Numbered from the stretch's first letter, positions 34,618-43,750 are shown. The stretch is DNA of 64,000 nucleotides from Streptomyces sp. CNQ-509 (GCF_001011035.1 NZ_CP011492.1:7608951-7672950), one strand, 5' to 3'. Numbers and translations are program-made. The notes: generated by a model not told the origin, from the letters alone.

Positions 34618-36715
34618 CCGGTGGGTGCCGTGGTTGGTAATTGGCTTGTGGGTGGCGCTGGCGGTGGTCATGGTGCCGCTGAGCGGAAAGTTGAGCTCGG
34701 TCACCACCGACAGCGCCGTAGACACCCTGCCGGCCAGTGCCGAGTCCACCAAGGTGGCGGCGTTGGACGACAGTCTCCCCGGCGGTGACAGCGACACGTT
34801 CGTCTTCGTGTACCACCGCGCCGGCGGCATGACCGACGCCGACCGCGCGACGGTCGAGCGCCACTACAACACCCTTGCCAAGCGGTACCCCCCGAAGGCG
34901 ACGGCGGCGGCCGGCGAGGACGACGAGGGCTCACCCACGAGCCCCTCCACTGACGGCAAGGCGATGATGTTCAGCCTTGAGGTGAGCACGACCTACGGCC
35001 CACCGGAGGACGTCGTCGGCCCGTTGCGTGACGCCGCGAAGGACCGCCCCTCCGGCCTGGAACTCGACGTGACCGGCCCGGGTGCGATCGACGGCGACAT
35101 GGAAGCCGTCTTCGACGGCATCGACCTGCAGGTCCTCCTCACCACCATCGTCGTCGTCACGCTCCTGCTCATCCTCACCTACCGCAGCCCGGTGTTGTGG
35201 CTCATCCCGCTCGTGGCCGTGGGCGCGGCCGCACTGACCGCGATGGCGACCGTCTACCTACTCGTCAAGGGCTTCGGCATCGTGGTCAACGACCAGAACT
35301 CGGCGCTGCTGACGATCCTCGTATTCGGCGTCGGCACGGACTACGCGCTCTTGCTCATCGCCCGATATCGGGAGGCACTGCACCACCACGAGAACGTCCG
35401 GGTCGCGATGGTCCACGCGCTACGCGGCGCAGCGCCGGCCATCGTCGCGTCCGCGGCCACCGTGGTCGCCGGCCTGCTCTGCCTGCTCGTCGCGGACCTG
35501 AACAGCACCAGCGGGTTGGGCCCGATCGGCGCGGCCGGCATCCTGTGCGCACTGGTGGCCATGCTGACGCTGTTCCCGGCGGTGCTCGTGGTGCTCGGCA
35601 GGCGGATCTTCTGGCCGGCCATCCCGCGGTTCAGCACGGCCGTGGAGGAGAAGCCGGGGCTGTGGGGACGGCTCGGCACCGCCATCAGCCGCCGCCGGTG
35701 GGTGGCGACGCTCGGCTCGCTCGGAGTCCTCGGCGTGCTCGCCCTCGGGCTGGCGGGCAACACCGGCGCCCTGCGGGAGCAGGACCAGTTCCTGTCCGCG
35801 CCGGATTCGGTCACCGGCTTCACCGTTCTCCGCCAGCACTTCCCGGAGCTTGGCGGCCAGCCGATGACGATCTTCACGCGGCCGGCGCAGCAGGAGCGGG
35901 TGCTCGACATCGTCAAGGACACTCGCGGTGTGGCCCTGGCCATCCCGGAGCAGACCAGCAAGGGATGGGCCAACATCTCCGCGTTCCCGAAGGACGCGCC
36001 GGACACCGCCGCGGAGTACGACACGATCAAGCGGGTGCGCACCGCCGTGCACGCGGTGAGCGGGGCGGAGGCGATCGTCGGCGGGCCGAGTGCGGAGAAC
36101 CTCGACACCGAGGTGACCACCAAGCGCGATGAGAAGCTGGTCATCCCGCTGGTGCTCGCCGTCGTCCTGATCATCCTCGGGCTGCTGCTGCGCGCGATCC
36201 TGGCCCCGCTGGTCCTGATGGCCACCGTGATCGTCTCATTCGCCGCAGCCTTCGGCGGTAGCGTGTTCGTCTTCGACACGATCCTCGGGTTCAAGGGTGT
36301 CGACTATTCGGTGCCGCTGCTGGCATTCCTGTTCCTGGTGGCGCTCGGCGTCGACTACAACATCTTCCTGGCCAGCCGGGCCCGGGAGGAGACCGTGCGT
36401 CTCGGCACCAGAGCGGGCATGCTCAAAGCCCTCTCCGCCACCGGTGGCGTCATCACCTCGGCCGGCCTTGTCCTGGCGGCCACGTTCGCGGTCCTCACCT
36501 CACTTCCCCTGGTGATGCTGATCGAGGTCGGGTTCCTGGTCACCTTCGGCGTGCTGCTCGACGCCCTGCTGGTGCGGTCGGTGCTGGTGCCCGCCCTCAC
36601 CCTGCTGGTCGGCCGGCGGATCTGGTGGCCGAGCCGACTGTCCCGTCCAGCGGCGGAGCCGCCGGACGGTCAACAGTCGCTCGCCGACGACAAGGAGCCC
36701 GCGCTGCAACGGTGA
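34577..36715 (+). CDS. MMPL/RND family membrane transporter
   Basis: This is a 712-residue exporter of the MMPL (mycobacterial membrane protein large) type, driven by proton motive force. Two sets of membrane helices flank extracytoplasmic loops. FGVGTDYALLLIARYREAL (first set) and VALGVDYNIFLASRAREE (second set) contain the paired G-x-D-Y proton-relay motifs. Members export lipids or small toxic compounds. AGGAGG lies 7 bases before the ATG. It converges on a histidine kinase/response regulator operon that shares its promoter motif. The substrate is unknown. Confidence 0.92.
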   Translation: MAVNAAPSGEAPPGRWVPWLVIGLWVALAVVMVPLSGKLSSVTTDSAVDTLPASAESTKVAALDDSLPGGDSDTFVFVYHRAGGMTDADRATVERHYNTLAKRYPPKATAAAGEDDEGSPTSPSTDGKAMMFSLEVSTTYGPPEDVVGPLRDAAKDRPSGLELDVTGPGAIDGDMEAVFDGIDLQVLLTTIVVVTLLLILTYRSPVLWLIPLVAVGAAALTAMATVYLLVKGFGIVVNDQNSALLTILVFGVGTDYALLLIARYREALHHHENVRVAMVHALRGAAPAIVASAATVVAGLLCLLVADLNSTSGLGPIGAAGILCALVAMLTLFPAVLVVLGRRIFWPAIPRFSTAVEEKPGLWGRLGTAISRRRWVATLGSLGVLGVLALGLAGNTGALREQDQFLSAPDSVTGFTVLRQHFPELGGQPMTIFTRPAQQERVLDIVKDTRGVALAIPEQTSKGWANISAFPKDAPDTAAEYDTIKRVRTAVHAVSGAEAIVGGPSAENLDTEVTTKRDEKLVIPLVLAVVLIILGLLLRAILAPLVLMATVIVSFAAAFGGSVFVFDTILGFKGVDYSVPLLAFLFLVALGVDYNIFLASRAREETVRLGTRAGMLKALSATGGVITSAGLVLAATFAVLTSLPLVMLIEVGFLVTFGVLLDALLVRSVLVPALTLLVGRRIWWPSRLSRPAAEPPDGQQSLADDKEPALQR

Positions 36716-36734
36716 GCGCAGCGGCACGGACGAG

Positions 36735-36771
36735 ATCCGGGACGGGCCCCAGGTCCGTCCCGGATTCTTTT
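36735..36771 (+). terminator. Rho-independent terminator after the MMPL gene
   Basis: ATCCGGGACGG pairs perfectly with CCGTCCCGGAT across a short loop and is followed by TCTTTT. It lies 20 bp after the stop. Confidence 0.85.
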
Positions 36772-36826
36772 CATGGGCCGACGGTCGCCGCCCTTTGGTC
36801 CTGCGCCACGCGCCGGGCTGGGGTCG

Positions 36827-36862
36827 GCGCACCGCGGTGTCCTGCCCCGGTGGTGAGCCGCG
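36827..36862 (+). repeat. Partial duplicate of the histidine kinase 3' end
   Basis: This stretch, starting GCGCACCGCGGTGTC, repeats 36,922-36,956 with one indel and two substitutions. The second copy is the last codons of the kinase gene, so the 3' end was tandemly duplicated into the intergenic space. Confidence 0.75.
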
Positions 36863-36918
36863 CGGGGCCATGCCCGAGGGCCGCCCTCCCGTGTCCTGCG
36901 CCGTGCCGCCGGGGCGGG

Positions 36919-38367
36919 TCAGCGCACCGCGGTGTCATCCCCGGAGGTGAGCCGCGTGATCGCGGGCGGGGCCGCGGCCGGAAGGTCGACCCGAAGCAGC
37001 GCGCCACCGCGTGCGGAGCGGGCGATGGTGGCCCGGCCGCCGTGGGCGTCGACGACCCGCTGCACGATCGACAGCCCCAGACCGGATCCCGGCAGCGCCC
37101 GGGCGCTGTCGGCACGGTAAAACCGGTCGAACACCCGCGGTACGTCGGCGGCGTCGATGCCTGGCCCGGCGTCGTTGACCTCAAGCACCGCCGACGCGCC
37201 CTGGGCACGGAGCAGGACCTGGACCGGCTGGTCCGCGGGGGACCACTTGCCGGCGTTGTCGATGAGGTTGAGCACCGCCCGCTCGAGCGCAGCGGGACGC
37301 CCGCTCACCCACACGGAGGTCACGTCGAGCGCGACCTCGATGTCCGGCACGCGGGAACGCGCGCGGGTCGCGGCGGCCACCACCACGTTGGCGAAGTCGA
37401 GCACCTCGGTGCTCTCGTCGCTGACGTCACCGCGCGCCAGGTCGGTCAGCTCGGCGGCTAGGGTGCTCAACTCGGCCACCTGCGCGCCGAGATCGTTGAG
37501 CAGCCGGGTCCGGCTCTCCGCCGGCAGTGCGCTGTCCAGGGTGCCGCGCCGATCGAGCCGGATCAGCAGCTCGACGTTGAGACGCAGGCTGGTGAGCGGG
37601 GTCTTGAGCTCGTGGGCGGCGTCCTCGGCGAGCAGCCGCTGGGCCCGCCGGGAGTCCCGGAGCGCGGCGAGCATGTCGTTGATCGACTGGATCAGCCGCC
37701 GGATCTCCCCACCGCCCTCATCCGGGATGTCGGTGTCGAGATCCCGGGTGTGCGCGACACGTACCGCGGCGGCGGTCAGCCGGTCGATCGGTGCCAGCCC
37801 GGTCCGCGCCACGGTCCGCCCGACAAGGGCGCCGCCGACCACGCAGAGCAGCCCGATCAGCAGCATGCCCAACCCGAACTCGTTGATCGGTTCGTCGTCG
37901 GTGACGCGGACCACCTGGACCGCGCCGTCGCCCGCCCGCAGCGTGTAGATGAGGTAGCCGTCCTCCTCGCTGTCGCCCGACTCCATCAGGTCGGCCGACG
38001 CGCCCTGCGCCACGCGCCCGGCGCGCTCGCTGACCGGGGGCAGCGCGGGTTGGCCGGCCGGCGTCCGGATCGAGCCGTCGGGCAGGATGACCCGCACCAG
38101 CCGACCGGATCCGGGATACGGCGGTAGCTGGACCTGCGCCAGACCGGCGCGCTCAGCGTTCGTCGCCAGGACGCGGGAGTCGGCGCGTAGCTGATCCTCC
38201 GCGGTGTCCTGCAGCTCCCAGGCCAGTAGCTCGCTGGCCACCTGGAAGGCCACGAATACGCTGACCGCGATGGCCGTCGCCGCGATCACCGTCAGCCTGC
38301 TCCGCAGCGACCGCCGCCGCCACCATCGGGTCAGCCGGCGCGGTTCCCGGCCGGCGGGCCTGCTCAC
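36919..38367 (-). CDS. Sensor histidine kinase
   Basis: This is a 482-residue two-component kinase with a first membrane helix at about residues 25-50, an external sensor region (50-160), a second helix (about 165-185), a HAMP linker, then HELKTPLTSLRL with the phospho-accepting H252. The ATPase domain shows NLIDNAGKWSP (N box), DAGPGI (G1) and GSGLGLSIV (G2). It overlaps the response regulator gene by 4 bp. The pair probably controls the convergent MMPL exporter; the signal is unknown. Confidence 0.92.
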   Translation of the reverse strand: MSRPAGREPRRLTRWWRRRSLRSRLTVIAATAIAVSVFVAFQVASELLAWELQDTAEDQLRADSRVLATNAERAGLAQVQLPPYPGSGRLVRVILPDGSIRTPAGQPALPPVSERAGRVAQGASADLMESGDSEEDGYLIYTLRAGDGAVQVVRVTDDEPINEFGLGMLLIGLLCVVGGALVGRTVARTGLAPIDRLTAAAVRVAHTRDLDTDIPDEGGGEIRRLIQSINDMLAALRDSRRAQRLLAEDAAHELKTPLTSLRLNVELLIRLDRRGTLDSALPAESRTRLLNDLGAQVAELSTLAAELTDLARGDVSDESTEVLDFANVVVAAATRARSRVPDIEVALDVTSVWVSGRPAALERAVLNLIDNAGKWSPADQPVQVLLRAQGASAVLEVNDAGPGIDAADVPRVFDRFYRADSARALPGSGLGLSIVQRVVDAHGGRATIARSARGGALLRVDLPAAAPPAITRLTSGDDTAVR

Positions 38368-39056
38368 GGAGGAGTCTCCCGCAACGTGTATCCCAGGCCG
38401 CGCAGCGTGTAGATCAATCGCGGTTCACCCTCGGCCTCCATCTTGCGGCGCAGGTAGCTCACGTATACCTGGAGGTTGTTGGCGGTGGCGCTCATGTCGA
38501 AGCCCCAGATCGCCTCGAACAGCGCGTCGCGGGTCAAGACCCGGGTCGCGTTGCTCATGAAGAGGTGCAGGAGGGAGAACTCGGTCCGGGTCAGGCGCAG
38601 CGGCCGCTCGCCCCGCCACGCCTCGAACCTGTCGGGATCGAGCCGGACGTCGGCGAACGACAGGATCTGCGACTCCCCGTCGGTCGGCGTGCGCCGGCGC
38701 AGCAGGGCCCGCACCCGGGCCAGCAACTCCTCGGTGGCGAACGGCTTGGGCAGGTAGTCGTCGGCGCCCGCGTCCAGCCCTGTGACCCGGTCGGAGACCT
38801 GGTCACGGGCGGTCAGCATCAGCACCGGCAGATCCCGACCCGCGGCCCGCAACCGCCGGCAGGTCTCCAACCCGCCGAGGCGGGGCATCATCACGTCGAG
38901 GATCAGCAGATCCAGGGTGTCGCCGTCGGCCCCAACGACCCCGTCGAGCACGGCGAAACCGTTGGCGACGGTGCTGGTGTCGTAACCCTCGACCTGGAGC
39001 ACCCGCTCCAGCGACTCACGGATGGCCGCTTCATCATCCGCGATCATGATCCGCAC
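38364..39056 (-). CDS. OmpR-family response regulator
   Basis: This is a 230-residue regulator. The receiver domain has the acidic pocket IADDEA, phospho-acceptor D54 in LILDVMMP and K in LPKPF. The C-terminal winged helix includes LTRTEFSLLHLFMSNATRVLTRDALFEAIWG and YVSYLRRKME, as in OmpR/PhoB proteins. It is first in the operon with the histidine kinase. The upstream region carries the CTCAGGTT motif also found before the MMPL gene, consistent with autoregulation. Confidence 0.93.
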   Translation of the reverse strand: MRIMIADDEAAIRESLERVLQVEGYDTSTVANGFAVLDGVVGADGDTLDLLILDVMMPRLGGLETCRRLRAAGRDLPVLMLTARDQVSDRVTGLDAGADDYLPKPFATEELLARVRALLRRRTPTDGESQILSFADVRLDPDRFEAWRGERPLRLTRTEFSLLHLFMSNATRVLTRDALFEAIWGFDMSATANNLQVYVSYLRRKMEAEGEPRLIYTLRGLGYTLRETPP

Positions 39057-39107
39057 GCCGGCCCGCCCCCTTCCAGTCGATGTTTTTGCCGCTCATTGTC
39101 CCCGATC

Positions 39108-39115
39108 AACCTGAG
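39108..39115 (-). promoter_or_regulatory. CTCAGGTT motif upstream of the response regulator
   Basis: Read on the minus strand, CTCAGGTT is preceded by TAA and followed by TCGG with nearly the same spacing as at 34,510. It lies about 52 bp before the start of the regulator gene. Confidence 0.55.
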
Positions 39116-39121
39116 GCCAGG

Positions 39122-39550
39122 ATTAGAGCGTCGCTGGGAACCGGCGGCGGCACGATCCGTCGCGACACACGGCCCGGACCGTCCGTGGTGGTGGCCGTGC
39201 ACGGTATGGCTGACGTCGGCAAGACCACGTTGACGGTTCATGCAGGGCGCCGGCTCGTCGACGAGGGGCACTTTGAGCGCGTCCTGTGGGTGAACCTACG
39301 GGGCCACGACCCCGGCCGGCCACCCGCCGATCCGGCGGCCGTCCTCGAAGGTTTCCTGCGGCTGCCGGGGGTGACGGGCAGCCACCTCGCTGGACTCGAC
39401 CAGACGCGATTGGCCACGAGGTACCGGGATCTGCTGGCCCACCGGCGTGTACTCGCCGTGCTCGACAACGCGGCCGACGGGGACCAGGTGCGCCCGCTGC
39501 TGGCGGAGAGACCGGTCTCGCGTGCGATCTGGGGAGGACTGGCGACGGGC
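39122..39550 (+). pseudogene. AfsR/SARP-type NB-ARC domain fragment
   Basis: About 140 residues of an NB-ARC ATPase domain are open in one frame. VVAVHGMADVGKTTLTVHAG is the Walker A region, FERVLWVNLRGHDPGRPPADP follows, and LLAHRRVLAVLDNAADGDQVRPLL is Walker B. Such domains follow the SARP DNA-binding part in AfsR-like regulators. Both the regulator part and the TPR part are missing, so this is an internal fragment. Confidence 0.7.
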
Positions 39551-39599
39551 GCGAGGCAAGGCTGTGCAGGCCGGCTGGAACGGTGCCCGTCTGACAGCG

Positions 39600-40166
39600 T
39601 CATGGTGTCAGCAGCATTTGCACCGTCGGGGCGAAGCGCCGCACCACGTCCTCGGCCGCCCCCGCGCGCAGCGCGGGGCCGCGCGCGATCCCGTACATCA
39701 CGCCCAGGCCCACCAGCTGGGCCACGGCCAGCTCGGCACGCAACCCGGCGTCGGGGCCGGCCAGGCGGAGGGCGAGATGATCCACCACCTGATTACGGAA
39801 GTTCACCCGCAGGACATCGCCGTCCTGGCCGTGCAGCGGAGCGAAAGCGATCCGCAGGAGCGGGTCGACACCTCGTTCGCGCTGGCCTTCGAGGATGTGC
39901 CGGACCATGTGGGCACCCAGCTCGCCGAGGGGGGCATCCAGCAGAGCACTGGCGTCGGTTTCGAAGGACATGACTCCGGCGAACAGAGCGTTCTTGTTGC
40001 CGAAGTACTTCACGATCAGGGGTGGGCTCACCCCGGCGCGTTCGGCAACGTCCTTCAAGGTGATGTCGGCATGCGGGCGCCGGGCCAGCAGGTACCGGGC
40101 CGCGCGGAGTATGGCGAGCTTGCTCGTCTCGGCGTCCCGCCGGGGGGCGGGTGCGGGGGTGCTCAT
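39600..40166 (-). CDS. TetR family transcriptional regulator
   Basis: This is a 188-residue repressor. The N-terminal helix-turn-helix reads ILRAARYLLARRPHADITLKDVAERAGVSPPLIVKYFGNKNALFAGVM. The C-terminal part (FAPLHGQDGDVLRVNFRNQVVDHL) is a typical TetR ligand domain. It follows the MFS exporter gene by 4 bp in one operon. Two perfect palindromes stand upstream of that operon and are its likely operators, giving drug-induced autoregulated efflux. Confidence 0.9.
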   Translation of the reverse strand: MSTPAPAPRRDAETSKLAILRAARYLLARRPHADITLKDVAERAGVSPPLIVKYFGNKNALFAGVMSFETDASALLDAPLGELGAHMVRHILEGQRERGVDPLLRIAFAPLHGQDGDVLRVNFRNQVVDHLALRLAGPDAGLRAELAVAQLVGLGVMYGIARGPALRAGAAEDVVRRFAPTVQMLLTP

Positions 40167-40170
40167 GCCC

Positions 40171-41640
40171 TTACGCTCCCTTCCCGGTCCTCTCCGGGGC
40201 GACGGCGGGGACCCTGCGGCGTGCCTGGCGCGGCGGGTTGGCCGCCGCCTCGTCGCGCGGGATGACCAGGGCTGCGGCGCATGCCACGAGGGCGATTGCG
40301 CCGGCCATGGTGAACGTCAGCAGGTAACCGTGCAGCGTGGCGACTTGGGTACCGCCGACTCCACTGGTGTGGTGTACCAGGATGGCTGCGACGGCGGCGC
40401 TGGACGTGGCCTGGCCGATCGTGCGCATCAGAACGTTGACGCCGTTGGCGGAGGCCGTCTGCTCCGCCGGGACGGCGCGCAGGATCAGGGTGGGGAGCGC
40501 CGAGTAGGCCAGGGTGGTGCCGGTGGAGACCACCGCCGCACCCGCGATGATCATCCACAGATCGCGGCTGTCGGCGATGCGCACCGCATAGCCGCAGGCG
40601 ATGACGACGGCGCCCAGCGCCAGGGTGACGCGTGGCCCGCGGGCCTCGGAGATCCGGGCGGAAACAGGCGAGAACAGGAGCATGGTGATACCGCCGGGCA
40701 GCAGGCACAGGCCGGTGGCGACGATGGACAGTTCGAGACCGTAGCCGGTGGCCTTCGGCGCCTGCACCAACTGGGCCGTCACCAGGGTGTTGGCGTAGAA
40801 CGCGAAGCCGGTGAGCAGGGCAGCCACATGCGGCAGGCCGACCCGTGGCCGTGCTGCGAGTCGCAGATCCACCAGTGGCGCCTTCGCGCGCAGTTGATGC
40901 CACGACCACAGGGCCAGGACCACCACGGCGGCGGGGAAGAGGACGAGGATGCGGCCGCTGGTCCAGCCCCACTGCCCGCCCTGGGAGACGCCCAGCAGCA
41001 GGCACACCAGACCAGCGGCGAGCCCCAGGGTGCCGACGACGTCGAAGCGGCCCGGCTCGCGGACCGGCGACTCACGTACCGCCCAGGCGACGGCTGCGAC
41101 CCCCAGCGCACCCAGGGCGCTGGTCAGCCAGAACATCACATGCCAGTCGGCGTACTGGATCACCAGGGCAGCCAGCGGCAGGCCGAGGGCGGCACCGATC
41201 CCGACGGTGGAGCTCATCATCGCGACGGCCGATCCGCGGCGCTCCGGCGGCAGTTCGTCGCGCAGGATGCTGATCGACAGCGGTACCACGGCGGCCGCCG
41301 CACCCTGTAGCGCACGGGCCGTGATGATCACGGTGATATCGGAGGAGAGCGCGCACATCACCGACCCGACCGTCATCAGCGTCAGCGCCGAGATGAGCAC
41401 CCGCTTCTTGCCGTACATGTCGCCGGCCCGGCCGAGCACCGGAGTGAGTACTGCGCCGGCGAGCAGTGTCGCGGTCACCGTCCAGGACACCGTTCCTGCC
41501 GAGGCGCCAGTAAGCCTCGGGAGGTCCGGCAGGAGCGGTACGACGACGGTCTGCATGACCGCCATCAGGATCCCGCCGAAGGCCAGTGACGGGATGGTGA
41601 ACCGACCCCGCAGGCCGGGTATCGGGGCGGGTTCCGTCAT
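40171..41640 (-). CDS. MFS drug-efflux transporter (DHA2, 14-TMS type)
   Basis: This is a 489-residue major facilitator protein with about 14 membrane helices. Characteristic stretches include LAGAVLTPVLGRAGDMYGKKRVL (motif A, D-x-x-G-K/R-K/R) and LQGAAAAVVPLSISILRDELPPERRG (motif C region). It exports small hydrophobic compounds or drugs against protons. The first gene of a two-gene operon with tetR, it is preceded by paired GGTGAAT/ATTCACC operators. Confidence 0.9.
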   Translation of the reverse strand: MTEPAPIPGLRGRFTIPSLAFGGILMAVMQTVVVPLLPDLPRLTGASAGTVSWTVTATLLAGAVLTPVLGRAGDMYGKKRVLISALTLMTVGSVMCALSSDITVIITARALQGAAAAVVPLSISILRDELPPERRGSAVAMMSSTVGIGAALGLPLAALVIQYADWHVMFWLTSALGALGVAAVAWAVRESPVREPGRFDVVGTLGLAAGLVCLLLGVSQGGQWGWTSGRILVLFPAAVVVLALWSWHQLRAKAPLVDLRLAARPRVGLPHVAALLTGFAFYANTLVTAQLVQAPKATGYGLELSIVATGLCLLPGGITMLLFSPVSARISEARGPRVTLALGAVVIACGYAVRIADSRDLWMIIAGAAVVSTGTTLAYSALPTLILRAVPAEQTASANGVNVLMRTIGQATSSAAVAAILVHHTSGVGGTQVATLHGYLLTFTMAGAIALVACAAALVIPRDEAAANPPRQARRRVPAVAPERTGKGA

Positions 41641-41669
41641 TTACGCGCTCCGGCGAGTCGACACGATGC

Positions 41670-41711
41670 GGTGAATTTCCATTCACCGTATCAGGTGAAT
41701 TGGAATTCACC
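41670..41711. promoter_or_regulatory. Twin palindromic operators of the TetR/MFS operon
   Basis: GGTGAAT-TTCC-ATTCACC (41,670-41,687) and GGTGAATT-GG-AATTCACC (41,694-41,711) are both perfect and are separated by 6 bp. They lie 30-71 bp upstream of the MFS start, where TetR proteins bind as dimer pairs. Confidence 0.85.
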
Positions 41712-41713
41712 CA

Positions 41714-41870
41714 TGCGGAGCCAAAGCATCCAGTTCGTCGGTAACCCCAAGTCGTGCACCCGCACCTACGAGACCGCCGACCTGCTGGCCGAGGTCCACG
41801 CGGAGCCGATAGCCGTACTCAATGAAGGCGTTCGGGCCGCCGATGTGCGTCTCCCGCGGGGGAGCGGCGG
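41714..41870 (+). pseudogene. Possible NADPH-dependent FMN reductase N-terminal fragment
   Basis: MRSQSIQFVGNPKSCTRTYETADLLAEV resembles the first strand and helix of NADPH-dependent FMN reductases (V-G-N-P-K-x-x-S-R-T), although the Ser is changed. Similarity is lost after about 40 residues. It would have been divergent from the MFS operon and under the same operators. Confidence 0.35.
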
Positions 41871-42047
41871 CTGCGAGGGCCGGTACCGACGGCCACGTGC
41901 ACCGATTGCCGGGGCCGGTCCATGGTCAGATGGGCTCTGCGGTCATCGAGTGTTCGAGGAGCAGACCGTCCCGACACGCGGGCCTGTCCATGAGGCGATC
42001 TCGAAGTGCCGGCCGGTGGGCGGCTTCCGAAGAGGTCGCCTGTGTGG

Positions 42048-42297
42048 GGTGCCGCCTCACTGGACGAGATCGCTCGCGGCCGCCGGCGTCGGCAACGCGA
42101 CGCTCTGCCGGCACTTCCCGACGCGTCAAGCGCTGATCGCGGCCGTGTACGACGACCGGTTGCGCCGAGTGCGTGCGGCCGCCGAGGAAACCTGCACCAG
42201 CCAGCCGGCGTTCAAGGCGCTGATGACCTGACTGCGCCTGGTCATCGACCACATCAACCGCCTGCTGTCCTTGATCCTGGAGGGCATGCAGAGGTGG
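42048..42297 (+). pseudogene. TetR regulator N-terminal remnant
   Basis: AASLDEIA in one frame continues after a shift as AAGVGNATLCRHFPTRQALIAAVYDDRLRRVRAAAEETC, a TetR helix-turn-helix. A TGA then stands where the family has Trp (ALMT-stop-LRLVIDHI). One frameshift and one nonsense change make it non-functional. Its end is antisense to the DMT transporter gene. Confidence 0.65.
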
Positions 42298-43180
42298 CCC
42301 GCGGTGCGTCGGCTGTCCGCTCTCGCTCGGCTCGGCGTGTGGTGGGACGGGCGAGGGTCACACTCGCCAAGGTCAGTGCCAGCCCCGCTAGTTGGCGACC
42401 GGTCAGCGTCTCGCCCGCGACCGCGGTGCCCAGCAGCACGCCGGTGACCGGGTTGAGGAGGCCGACCAGGCCAACGGTCGCAGCCGGCAGCCGGCGCAGG
42501 CCGGCGAACCAGGCGACGAAGGCCAGCGCTGTGGCGACGAGGGCGACGTAGCCGAATCCGAGCAGTGCCGGAGCATCGAGCGCCGGTGGCCGGCCCTCGA
42601 TGGCCGCGGCCGCCGGGAGCAGGATCAGTCCGCCGGCCGCGAGTTGCCATGCCGTCGTGGCTAGGGTGTCGGCGCCGTCGCTCCAGCGTTTGGCGAGGAG
42701 GTAGCCGCATGAGGACATCGCCATGGCGCTCGCCGATGCGAGGACGCCGACGGGATCGATCGACGCGCTCGCGGTCAGCAGCATGACGCACACGCCGGCC
42801 GCGCCCGCCACCGCCGCTGCCAGATGGCGTGCCCGCGGCGGCTCGCGGACCAGGGGCCAGGCCAGCACCGTCATAACCAGTGGGGCGGTGGCCATGACGG
42901 TCGAGGCCACGCTGGTCGGCAGGCGCTGCGCGGCCACGTAGACGAGGGCGAAGAACCCGCCCATGTTCAGCACACCGAGCACCAGGGACCGCCACCACCA
43001 GGAGCCGCGCGGCAGCGCACGGCGCACGGCGAGCAGCAGCAGCCCGGCCGGCAGGGCCCGTATCGCCGCGCCGTACAGCGGTCGTTCGGGCGGCAAGTAC
43101 TCCCCGGTGACGTAGTACGTCGTGCCCCACGCCACCGGTGCGATCGCGGTGATCACCGACCAGCGCAAGGTAGCTTCCAT
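42254..43180 (-). CDS. EamA/DMT family transporter
   Basis: This is a 308-residue membrane protein with ten predicted helices in two EamA repeats: VAWGTTYYVTGEYLPPERPLYGAAIRALPAGLLLL (repeat 1) and LLAKRWSDGADTLATTAWQLAAGGLILLP (repeat 2). It is related to RhtA/PecM-type metabolite exporters. The ATG at 43,178-43,180 lies inside a CTTCCATGGAAG palindrome, so a repressor bound there would cover the start. It is divergent from marR. The substrate is unknown. Confidence 0.88.
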   Translation of the reverse strand: MEATLRWSVITAIAPVAWGTTYYVTGEYLPPERPLYGAAIRALPAGLLLLAVRRALPRGSWWWRSLVLGVLNMGGFFALVYVAAQRLPTSVASTVMATAPLVMTVLAWPLVREPPRARHLAAAVAGAAGVCVMLLTASASIDPVGVLASASAMAMSSCGYLLAKRWSDGADTLATTAWQLAAGGLILLPAAAAIEGRPPALDAPALLGFGYVALVATALAFVAWFAGLRRLPAATVGLVGLLNPVTGVLLGTAVAGETLTGRQLAGLALTLASVTLARPTTRRAERERTADAPRATSACPPGSRTAGG

Positions 43181-43206
43181 GGAAGCAAATATACCTTCCC
43201 TGGAAG
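43174..43206. promoter_or_regulatory. Two CTTCC-NN-GGAAG operators between the DMT gene and marR
   Basis: CTTCCATGGAAG (43,174-43,185) and CTTCCCTGGAAG (43,195-43,206) share a 5-bp half-site. A perfect CTAGTGCACTAG palindrome (43,207-43,218) adjoins the marR start. This is a plausible MarR-controlled divergent promoter with little or no leader on either side. Confidence 0.75.
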
Positions 43207-43219
43207 CTAGTGCACTAGT

Positions 43220-43750
43220 ATGGACCTTGTGGAGGAGAACAGCGCAGCACCCCTGGACCATGTCGCCCGGATCCAGGCCGAGTGGGCTCGGGAGCGCCCG
43301 GACCTGGACGTCACCCCGCAGGCGGTGATCGGCCGGCTGCACCGGCTGGGTGCCCTGCTGACCCGGCGACTGTGCCTCGTCTACGACCAGTACGGGCTGA
43401 GCGAGGGCGAGTTCGACGTGCTGGCGGCCTTGCGGCGGGCGGGCGACCCGTACGAGCGGGCGCCCGGCGAACTGGCTGCGCACACCATGGTGACAACGGG
43501 CGCGATGACCAAGCGGATCGACCGTCTGGAACGCAACGGGCTGGTTACCCGGCGCCGCTCGGCGAGCGATGGTCGCGGCCGCGTGGTTGCCCTCACATCG
43601 GCCGGTCGCAAGCTGATCGACCGGGCCTTCACGGACCACATGCGCAACGAGCGCGGCCTCCTCGACGCAGTCTCCCCCGAGGAGGCAGCCCAGCTGCGGA
43701 CCCTCCTAACCACGTGGCTCGCCCGCCTGGAGCAGCTGGACGGGACTTGA
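43220..43750 (+). CDS. MarR family transcriptional regulator
   Basis: This is a 176-residue winged-helix repressor. LSEGEFDVLAALRRAGDPYERAPGELAAHTMVTTGAMTKRIDRLERNGLVTRRRSASDGRGRVVALT covers the recognition helix and the wing. It is divergent from the DMT exporter, with twin CTTCC-NN-GGAAG sites between them. The ATG directly follows a 12-bp palindrome and has no ribosome binding site, so the message may be leaderless. An in-frame GTG lies three codons in. Confidence 0.9.
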   Translation: MDLVEENSAAPLDHVARIQAEWARERPDLDVTPQAVIGRLHRLGALLTRRLCLVYDQYGLSEGEFDVLAALRRAGDPYERAPGELAAHTMVTTGAMTKRIDRLERNGLVTRRRSASDGRGRVVALTSAGRKLIDRAFTDHMRNERGLLDAVSPEEAAQLRTLLTTWLARLEQLDGT

